From: Adiantum capillus-veneris
Taxonomy: Eukaryota; Streptophyta; Polypodiopsida; Polypodiales; Pteridaceae
Direction: 5' to 3'
NCBI GenBank assembly: GCA_014529385.2
Contig: CM043967.1
Location: 126,891,182 to 126,955,181, forward strand
DNA: 64,000 bases
How positions within the stretch are numbered: position 1 is the stretch's first letter; the number at the start of each line of letters is the position of its first letter. A program made the translations under genes and the position numbers. Below are positions 56,341 through 64,000 of the stretch, one piece after another. Under the pieces are notes generated by a model, which was given only the letters and a program-made list of their open reading frames with translations, did not search any database and had not been told where the DNA came from.

Positions 56341-57976
56341 AGTATTTCAACAGTGGTGCTACAAAGAACATTACCTCAGATCGTGAATTGTTTACCTCTC
56401 TCGAGTCTGTCCCTCATGGGAATTCAGTCACTTGTGCCAACAATGCCTCTTATCCGGTTCCGAGAGTTGGAAAGATTGTGCTTACTGCTGCTAATGGTAG
56501 TTCTTTCACACTTGTTGATGCACTTTATGTACCTAGGATCAAGAAGAATCTCTTTTCTGTATCCGCACTTGCTAGACTTGGACTTGTAGTCAAATTTGTG
56601 GATGATAGATGTACAGTTTATGATCTCCGTTTTGGTGATGAAATTGTTGCATCTGACCTTTTGTGCTATGGGTTGTATAAGCTCACTTTGTATGACAAGT
56701 GTGGACAAAATTTTGCAAATGCTGTTGCAGATTCAAGGGCTATTTCAGCTGCAAAACTTTGGCATGCACGTTTTGGTCATCTGAATTTTTCTAGTTTGCT
56801 GCGTTTGCAGAAATCTGATATGGTTGCTTCTTTGCTGCCTCTTGAAGCACCTGTCAAACATGTTTTTGAAGGCTACATTTTGGGTAAGATTCAGCGTTCT
56901 AAGTTTCCAAAGGATGGTTCAGTTCGGGCCACATGCAGGTTGTAGCTTGTGCATAGTGATGTTTGTGGGCCCATGCAAACTCCATCCTTGGGCAATTACC
57001 TTTACTTCGTGACTTTCATTGATGATTACTCCAGGCATGCATGGGTATTTCCGCTTAAAGCAAATTCCAAAGTTTTTATGTGCTTCAAACAATTTCTGGC
57101 TATGGCTGAAAATGTCTCAAAATGTACTATGGGCACTCTCCGTTCCGATCCAGGGGGGGAGTATATGTCTCATGAATTTAATGCATTTTTGGCTAGTCGT
57201 GGGATAAAATACCAATGTACAGTGCCTTATACACCTTAGCAAAATGGTATTGCTGAGAGGAAAAATAGGTCACTTACGAAAATGGCACGATGTATGGTCA
57301 AAAGTCAAGCTTTGCCGCTTTCTTTTTGGCTTGAGGCCATCATGTGTGCCACTTATGTACTAAACAGGTGTCCTATGAAAGCTTTGCAATCTATTACTCC
57401 ATATGAAGCATGGCATGGTAGAAAGTCTTCTATTGAGCATATGCGTGTTTTTGGCTGTTTGGCATATGCTTTGGTGCCACAAACACAGCGTAGAAAATAG
57501 GATGATAAGGCTGTCAAATGTATTTTTGTTGGTTATAGTGATGAAAGCAAAGGTTACTAGTTGTATCATCCACAAACAAAATGTATTCTGGTTTCACACG
57601 ATGTAGTGTTTGTGGAAGATTCTGTTTAGCCCTTGTTGTCATGTACTAGAGACAGTAATGTAAGCTCATTTATGACACTTTGTTGCCTCTTTTCAGTGGT
57701 AGAAATACGAATGTAATCTCTAATGAGGCAAATGTACAGCCTATGGGGATTTCTAAAAATGTTACAGATTAGCCTATTACTGATGCAGATGTACATGATG
57801 TACTTGATGAGGAAAGGGCTGAAAATGAGCAGGCTAGAGGTATGCCAAAATGTCTGGTGCACACTTTGCGTGATAGTAAATTGGATGCACCTCTATCTAG
57901 TCGTACTCGTTCAGGCTCTCACCATGCATCTTATGCATCATATTTTTATGCTTTGGCTGTGTCTAGCTTACATGAT
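56341..57976 (+). pseudogene. pol: C2 protease and integrase
   Basis: The protease site reads FNSGAT at 56347-56364 where DSGAT is expected; Asp is replaced by Asn. Then VPRIKKNLFSVSALARLG, the LWHARFGHLNFSSL pre-integrase region (56755), and an integrase core with LVHSDVCGPM, FIDDYSRHAWVFPL, LRSDPGGEYMSHEF and NGIAERKNRSL (56946-57270). WLEAIMCATYVLNRCP and MRVFGCLAYA follow. Stops at 56339, 56943, 57237, 57498 and 57558 break it. The final SLHD is cut by the G4 LTR. Confidence 0.88.
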
Positions 57977-58495
57977 TGTAAGGTCTCTACTTTCGAATTT
58001 CACACAAGTTCTATTGCGCAGTTGAATTTTCTTTAACCATCACTCATTATTTGAGATATTCAAGTTCAAATTATGAATAGTAGGTTGAGAAAACCTAGAA
58101 TTTGAAATTTACGCTACAAAATTCTGACATGTTTAGCTATATGAATCACTAACTAACTTATTTCAAGACTTAGTTACTGATTGTAGATTTTTTTTTTAGT
58201 CATAAATCTTAAAAGAGACAAACCTTGGCGGCTGTGCTTCTAAAACATGGGGAAAAAAGGGCACATGTTGGTCACTCTAAGATTTATACTTTTAGGTATA
58301 ATTGATTATAGATAGTTTTTAGATAGGGTTATGGTGGTCACGCTCCGCCATAGCGAGATAGGACCAATCCTTCACTAACGGTTCATGCCCATGGCTACGT
58401 AGTAGCTAAGGCAATGTCCGTTGGTTTTTCTTTCTCAGGATTGGAGACCTATCAAAGGTACTCCGCTCCTCTCAAAAAGGGGCAGGGACCTCACA
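57977..58495 (+). repeat. 5' LTR of G4
   Basis: 519 bp from TGTAAGGTC to ACCTCACA. The first 220 bp match 63593-63810 at about 96 percent; beyond that the two LTRs differ completely. Confidence 0.88.
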
Positions 58496-58496
58496 C

Positions 58497-58508
58497 TGGT
58501 ATCAAAGC
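58497..58508 (+). other. Primer-binding site of G4
   Basis: TGGTATCAAAGC one base after the LTR, complementary to initiator-Met tRNA. Confidence 0.9.
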
Positions 58509-58629
58509 CTAGGTTAAAGCTTGGGGAGATTTTTAGATTGATGTTTGGATGTTGAAGGATGCGAATGTTTGAAATAATAGAAGAACCTAGAAAAATTGTT
58601 TTGAGTTTTTATATGGTATTGAAGACTGA

Positions 58630-59130
58630 ACTTTCCTGGTACAGGAAAATGTTCATTCAGCCTACCAAAAATTCCAGGTGTTCACCATCATGTTTGAAAA
58701 TGCATGCCAATCACCAAATTATCAGTTTCGAAAAAGGGTGATGATGATTTTGGATAGGCTGTTTGCACCACCTATTTCAAGGGTGCATAGAGGATGGGGC
58801 ATCAACTGGAGTCCATCTGGAGGAATCTATACCATCGATGCTGACAAGATATGGTGCATGGATACCAACCTCAAGAAACTTCGATGGGCAGAGGAGTTAA
58901 AAGTCATCGATGTGTATGTCTTCATTGGTACTAAGAATCCGAATGCTACCATTAACTTGGGAGGAGAAAAGATATCTCAGACTCAATGGGTCTAAAACCA
59001 AGTTACAAAAGTTATCCATGGTGGTAGGATTCGACCCATATGTGTATCTCGTAGCTTTCAGGGGTCAAAAGAAACTTATTATTTTGATCCTTTAGCCTAT
59101 CCTTTTGTAGTCACTAAACTCAAAATATAG
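58630..59130 (+). pseudogene. Unrecognised leader ORF of G4 upstream of gag
   Basis: A single-register frame of about 165 codons between PBS and gag, interrupted once (TAA at 58993-58995) and ending at TAG 59128-59130. Its text looks like real protein: SPNYQFRKRVMMILDRLFAP, SRVHRGWGINWSPSGGIYTI, KKLRWAEELKVIDVYVFIGT, then after the stop IHGGRIRPICVSRSFQGSKE and YYFDPLAYPFVVTKLKI. It is rich in W, Y and G. I recognise no family. Chromoviruses usually have no ORF here, so this may be a captured or lineage-specific gene. One stop in 165 codons suggests coding until recently. Confidence 0.45.
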
Positions 59131-59311
59131 AGACATTACAATCCTTGTACCTAAAGACTACCAACCTTGGTAGTAAATAATGTGTATATAAATAAAGTTT
59201 GGATTAATATTATCTTTGTTTGTATTATTGTCTGATCAAGTCTTGCCTTAAAGTGGATTAAAGTTAGAGTATCCAATAAAGTTTCACTTAATCTATATTG
59301 CACAGAGTGCG

Positions 59312-60069
59312 GTGTACACATCTCTTCAAGAGAAAAAGCTACTTCTCAAGAAAGCTAAACTTCCCTCTTTCAAAGGGGAAGGAGCCCTAGTTGAGCGCGA
59401 TGCAGAAGTGTGGCTCGAAGAGATGGAGGATTATTTTGTTGATGCTGGTACTACTCCGGATAACCAAGCAATGTTGGCTATGTTTCGTCTCATGGGGGAT
59501 GCCAAGCTTTGGTGGAAACAACAGTGCAAAGATAATCAAGTAGCTCAAAACACTCAAACTTGGGAAGAAATTAGGTATGCTGTCAAAGGACGTTATCTTC
59601 CACCTGCACATGAATCCCTTAAGATGAATGAATTCTTCAACTTACGTCAGTTTCATCTTACAGTGGAAGAATACTACTCCAAATTTGTAACTCTTAGGCA
59701 CTATGCTCCGCCAATGACCGTAGATCAACAAGTAGCCCGTTTCTGCCAAGGGATAAATTCTCCTTTAAATGCTCGTCTCGAAGCCATGAGGCCTGTAAAT
59801 TTGCAAGATGCTCTTTTAAGAGCTAAACCCGTAGCTAAAGAGATGTCAAACTCTCAAAGGGCACGAAATGGAAATTTAAGGAATGCTGGAAGGAGAGGAC
59901 GGTCTATGATGTGGAACCAAAGGTAAGTTCACCCAGTTCACCAAACTCATCCAATAGTTGCAGCTTCAGCAAACGGAGCTCAAAATGCAGATCTTAGATG
60001 CTATGAATGCAACGAGCTAGGACATTTCAGGAATGTATGTCCTAGGCGCCTCCGCAACAAATACACCTA
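59312..60069 (+). pseudogene. gag: G4 gag
   Basis: Capsid of the Ty3 gag family: KLPSFKGEGALVERDAEVWL, MEDYFVDAGTTPDNQAMLAMFRLMGDAKLWWKQ, WEEIRYAVKGRYLPPAHESLK, VEEYYSKFVTLRHYAPP. A TAA at 59924-59926 is followed in the same frame by a canonical knuckle CYECNELGHFRNVC at 59999-60040, then TAA at 60067-60069. No in-frame ATG precedes the first conserved residues, so the true start is mutated or further upstream. The protein would form the particle and bind RNA. Confidence 0.9.
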
Positions 60070-60412
60070 ATCGAGCTAGAGGACGAGGCCAAATAATAAA
60101 TCGTGGAGGAAGAAATGGAGGACGAGGTCGAGGGCGCGGAATGGCTGCCAGAGTCAATGCTATCATAGGAGAACCAGCATTGGGAGAGGAACAAGAGGAA
60201 AGAGCAACTCTACATGCTGCAATTGATAACCCAAGAGCAAGACAACAATATGTTGTCATTCAAACACATGCAAATCACCAAGGTGAAAAATTTGAGCTTC
60301 TTATTGATTGTGGTAGTACTCATTCTTTCTTGTCACCTAAATGTTTAAGGAGGTTAGGACTTAATCAACACCCTGCAAGAAAGATGAGAGTTGATTAGCC
60401 AATGGAAAGGAG
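60033..60412 (+). pseudogene. pol: G4 gag tail and protease
   Basis: A different register from gag. An arginine- and glycine-rich stretch (GGRGRGRGMAAR) leads to the aspartic protease site LLIDCGSTHSFLSP at about 60299-60340 (D-C-G where D-S-G is usual; Asp retained). The register change near 60050 joins gag to pol, either a natural shift or a mutation. A TAG at about 60396 and another shift follow. Confidence 0.85.
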
Positions 60413-62263
60413 GTGTTATCTCAGTACACTATGGGAAAAATAGATTTCAAGTTGGGAGAATACTCTTCTTCTGCTACTTTTCGAACCTTACCCATAGGAA
60501 TCTATGACGGAATTCTTGGAATGGATTGGTTAGCCAGTCATAATGCCAATATCCATTGTGCCCAAGGAAGTGTTACTTTTGTGGACAACCAAGGTCAAGA
60601 AGTCACTATTCAAGGACAGAATGGACGACCAAAATCTTACTTGGTCAAAGCTAATCGTCTTTTGAAAGGGTTATGCAAGGGTCAACAAATTTTTGTAGTC
60701 AAGCTAAACAAAGTAGAAAAATATTCTTCCAACCCTGAACCAATGTGGCTAGAAGAATTTTCGGATGTTTTCTCTGCTGAACTTTCTGAACTACCACCAC
60801 CTAGGGAGGTAGACCATGAAATCAAAAATTTTCCAGGTGGTGAACCAGTCTCAAGAGCGCCGTACAAGATGTCACTTCCAGAGGCTATAGAACTCAAGGA
60901 GCAGCTCAAGCAGTTGATTGAGCAAGGGTTTATCCGACCCAGTACATCTCCATGGGGTGCACGTGTTCTCTTCCAGAAGAAAAAGGATGGCTCTCTTCGA
61001 CTTTGCATAGATTATAGGGGCTTAAATCAGGTTACCATCAAGATTAAATATCCAATTCCTCGTATTGATGAGATGCTGGACAGATTACATGGAGCCAAAA
61101 TATTCACAAAGATCGATCTTTGATCTGGCTATCATCAAATTCGAATCCAGGAGGCTGATATCTCCAAAACAGCTTTCAACACTCGTTATGGTCATTACGA
61201 ATTTATAGTGATGGATTTCGGACTTACGAATGCTCCTGCAACTTTCAATCGTGTGATGCACGATATCTTTAGAGAATTCTTGGACAATTTTGTCCTAGTA
61301 TTCTTTGACAATATCTTAATTTATTCCAAATCAGAGGAAGAGCATGAAGGACATGTTAGGAAAGTGTTAGAGATTTTACGCCGAAATAAGCTGTATGCAA
61401 AGAAAAGAAAATGTACCTTCTTTACCCCTAAGGTCTGTTACTTAGGGTATATCATTTCACCTGAAGGAGTCTCTGTTGACCCTGACAAAGTCAAAGATAT
61501 TGTGGAATGGCCTCAACCCACTTCACAAACCAAAGTCAGAGGGTTCTTAGGTATCACAGGGTGGTACAGGATCTTTGTAAAGGACTATGCTCTTAAAGCT
61601 GCACCACTAACCGACTTGCTAAAGAAAGGAGCAACGATACTTTGGGAAGAAAAACATGAATCTTGCTTCAAACAGCTTAAGGAGTATCTTGCTTCAGAAC
61701 CTCTCTTAAAACTTCTAGACTTCACCCAAGAATTCGAGGTGATCACAGATGCTAGTAACCTTGCATTAGGAGGAGTCCTTACTCAAGAAGAAAGGCCTGT
61801 AGCTTATACTTCTCGGAAGCTTAGGATTCATGAAGTGAATTATGCTACACATGATTTAGAATTGCTAGCAGTTATTCACGCTCTCAAGCTATGGAGACAT
61901 TATCTATTGGAATGCAAATTCCAATTGGTAACAGATCACAAGAGCCTTAAGTGGATTTTTACCCAACCTAACCTTAACATGAGACAGAGGAGATGGATAG
62001 AGCTCATGCACGAATATGATTTTGATATTAAATTTAGACCAGGTAAGTATAATGTTGTGGCAGATGCCCTAAGCCGTAAATCTTTTTTGGGGGCAATTTC
62101 CATGGCTAACAACCCTATTCTAGACAAGGTCTTGGATGCTGCTGTCAGAGATACAGATTACCAGATGCTTGCTAGTATCCTACGTGAAGAGAGGGTATCA
62201 TCAAATCAGCCTAAACCTCTACATTATTCCTTAGAAGATGGAAAAATTTACTACAGGAATTGA
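60413..62263 (+). pseudogene. pol: G4 protease end, reverse transcriptase and RNase H
   Basis: 60413-61123 has the protease second motif [15 protein letters not shown], then RT fingers [44 protein letters not shown] and [16 protein letters not shown] at 61121-61123 interrupts it, then in register [22 protein letters not shown] and the catalytic site FFDNILIYSK. The second Asp is Asn at 61310-61312, so RT would be inactive even without stops. The thumb and LGYIISPEGVSVDPDKV follow, then RNase H with FEVITDASNLALGGVLTQ, YTSRKLRIHEVNYATHDLELLAVIHALK, VTDHKSLKWIF and KYNVVADALSRK. It ends at a TGA (62261-62263). Confidence 0.95.
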
Positions 62264-63563
62264 CTATGCATACCTAAGGATTCTGCCCTAAGGAATGCTA
62301 TCCTATATGAAGCACATGATGGCCCAACTTCAGGACATCCAGGTTATGCCAAAACCATCAATGCAATTCGCAGAAGTTACTATTGGCAAGGTATGAAGGG
62401 TGATGTCCTTCGCTATGTCAAGCAGTGTTTGTCTTGTGAAAGGATTAAGGCAGAGAGACTAAAGATGCCAAGTAAATTACATCCTTTAGATATTCCCCAT
62501 ATGAAATGGGAATGTATTAGCATGGACTTTATCACCGGGTTTCCTTTTGTCCAAGCTGGCTATGATTCAATCATGGTCATAGTCGACTTGCTTACTAAAG
62601 TGGCTCACTTAATCCCAGTCAAGACAACCTTTGCAGCTTCAGATATTGCTCATTTGTTTGTGAAGGAGGTTTTGAGAATTCATGGTTTACCCAAGAGGAT
62701 TGTCAGTGATCGTGATGCCAAGTTTACTTCAAAGTTTTGGGTATCATTGTTTCAAGCTATTGGAACCCAATTATGTTTTAGTACTGCTTATCATCCTCAA
62801 ACTGATGGCCAAACTGAAAGAGTTAATCAAGTAATTGAAGACATCCTTAGAGCCTACTGCAATAGAGAACCTCGCAAGTAGATTCAATACCTACCCTTGG
62901 TAGAGTATGCATACAATTCCTCTACTCATAGAAGTATTGGAATGACACCTTTTAATGCTCTTTAATGGTCAAGAATGTTTATCACCTCTTAAATTTTCTG
63001 ACCCCACTATAAGGGTAGAAGCCTCAAAGAAAATGCTTGAAGAAATGGAAGCTCAAACCAAAGCTATTCGAAGGGATATTCAAGCGGCTCAAGATCGACA
63101 AAAGAAGTACGCCGACTTAAAAAGATCTGATCGGATTTTCAAAGAAGGTGACAAAGTTTTCTTACGAGTAAAACCCAAAAAGAGCAATCTATCTCTCGGA
63201 AGGTATAAGAAGCTTAGCTACCGATATTGTGGACCTTACAAAATAATCAAGGTTGTAAGTGATCAAGCTTATAGACTAAAACTCCCTTCTCATCTCAAAG
63301 TGCATGATGTATTTCATGTAAGTCTGTTAAAACCTTATGTATATAACCCTGACCATGTCCTTGATGATGAGCAAATCATTTTACCTGCTCAAGATGTTCT
63401 ACAACTCCAACCTAATACTATCCTAGAAACTCGGGAGAGAAAGCTTAGGAATAGATCCATCAAAGAACATCTTATCTTATGGAAGGATTTCCCTATAGAA
63501 GATGCTACTTGGGAAGATGATACATCCCTTCTTAAGGATTACCCTTCACTGTTCTTGAGATGA
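62264..63563 (+). pseudogene. pol: G4 integrase and chromodomain
   Basis: Zinc region with LYEAHDGPTSGHPGYAKTINAI and CLSCERIKAER (62305-62460). Core with WECISMDFITGFP, IVSDRDAKFTSKFW and YHPQTDGQTERVNQ giving D, D, E. A TAG (62879-62881) replaces a Trp codon in RK-W-IQYLP-type context. One shift near 62950 leads to QECLSPLKF, then RYKKLSYRYCGPYKIIKVVSDQAYRLKLP and VHDVFHVSLLKPYV (integrase tail), and a chromodomain at about 63418-63560 (ETRERKLRNRSIKEHLILWK, WEDDTSLLKDYP). It ends with TGA at 63561-63563. Confidence 0.94.
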
Positions 63564-63580
63564 GGACATCTCAAATTCTA

Positions 63581-63592
63581 AGTTGGGGAGAT
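63581..63592 (+). other. Polypurine tract of G4
   Basis: AGTTGGGGAGAT directly before the 3' LTR start TGTAAGGTC. Confidence 0.8.
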
Positions 63593-64000
63593 TGTAAGGT
63601 CTCTACTTTCGAATTTCACACAAGTTCTATTACGCAGTTGAATTTTCTTTAACCATCACTCATTATTTGAGATATTCAAGTTCCAATTATGAATAGTAGG
63701 TTGAGAAAACCTAGAATTTGAAATTTACGCTATAAAATTCTGACATGTTTAACTATATGAATCACTAACTAGCTTATTGCAAGAGTTAGTTACTGATTGT
63801 AGAATTTTCTTTTACTACTGTAAAGTTATATAAAACTGTAAAGTTTAACTTAAAAATGTAAAGTAAATTATCATTAAAGAAATAAATAAAATAATTATAA
63901 AGACAAAAGAATACACAGGGATGACAAATGAAGGCACATGGACTCACATAGGAGGGGACAAAGTGGGACACACTGTCACATGAAAAAGGAGAGGCTACTC
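63593..64000 (+). repeat. 3' LTR of G4 (truncated by window end)
   Basis: First 220 bp match the 5' LTR. From about 63815 the sequence is AT-rich text unrelated to the 5' LTR, implying an insertion here or a replacement in one LTR. Confidence 0.8.

Larger units (their letters stand above)
55325..57976 (+). mobile_element. Ty1/copia element C2 (gag to integrase part)
   Basis: Plus-strand copia coding sequence starting in mid-gag, probably because G2 inserted there, and ending at the G4 5' LTR. RT and RNase H would lie beyond G4, outside the window. Many stops indicate age. LTRs are not visible. Confidence 0.8.
57977..64000 (+). mobile_element. Chromovirus G4 inserted in C2 (3' end outside window)
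   Basis: 5' LTR, iMet PBS, leader ORF, gag, protease, RT, RNase H, integrase, chromodomain, PPT and start of the 3' LTR, all on the plus strand. Five bases before it are ATGAT; the partner duplicate is beyond 64000. Order PR-RT-RH-IN with a C-terminal chromodomain identifies a chromovirus. Nonsense codons and frameshifts inactivate it. Confidence 0.95.

Overview
This window reads as heterochromatic or intergenic DNA from a large, repeat-rich land-plant genome. It has AT-rich spacers, plant-type LTR retrotransposon lineages, primer-binding sites matching the plant initiator-Met tRNA or an Athila-type primer, a Tat-lineage Ty3/gypsy element with two RNase H domains, and long (CT)n arrays. I found no convincing host gene, no rRNA or tRNA gene and no CRISPR array. 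The species cannot be fixed from sequence alone. Almost every recognisable protein is a decayed retrotransposon polyprotein, and most of the work here is resolving which element sits inside which.

Layout. (1) 1-5351: truncated copy A of an Athila-like Ty3/gypsy element on the minus strand. (2) 5352-9184: unassigned spacer with several tandem repeats and one candidate LTR edge. (3) 9185-20152: a second, complete-ended copy (B) of the same family, minus strand, with both LTRs, PBS, PPT and a near-perfect target duplication. A young 5.55 kb Ty1/copia element (10135-15684, plus strand, TSD GTTTA) sits inside its 3' untranslated region. (4) 20153-about 26300: gene-less spacer with one three-copy tandem repeat. 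(5) about 26300-30480: 3' half of a chromodomain Ty3/gypsy element (G1, minus), fused head-on to (6) G2, another minus-strand Ty3/gypsy element whose pieces run from 30490 to about 55324. G2 is split by two insertions: G3 (32295-42557, minus, a Tat-lineage element with 1.8 kb LTRs) in its PR-RT linker, and T2 (43307-49422, plus, a non-autonomous LTR element, TSD ATATC) between its gag and protease. (7) 55325-57976: gag-protease-integrase part of an older Ty1/copia element (C2, plus), broken at 57976 by (8) G4, a plus-strand chromovirus (57977 to beyond the window end).

Relative ages from LTR pairs, counted by eye: G3 about 1.4 percent, copia-1 3/192 (1.6 percent), G4 about 4 percent over the readable part, T2 about 5.7 percent; the Athila-like B LTRs are clearly older. 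This agrees with the nesting, as inner elements are always younger than their hosts.

Most unusual items: an intact reading frame of about 110 codons inside both LTRs of G3; a candidate extra ORF upstream of G3 gag; an in-frame duplication of host flank plus LTR start at the G3 3' end; a 272-bp tandem duplication in T2 that gives it two primer-binding sites; a roughly 285-bp repeat array in the G2 leader whose best-conserved part is a 22-bp palindrome; an unrecognised leader ORF in G4; and a deletion in Athila-like copy B sealed with a 37-bp templated filler.
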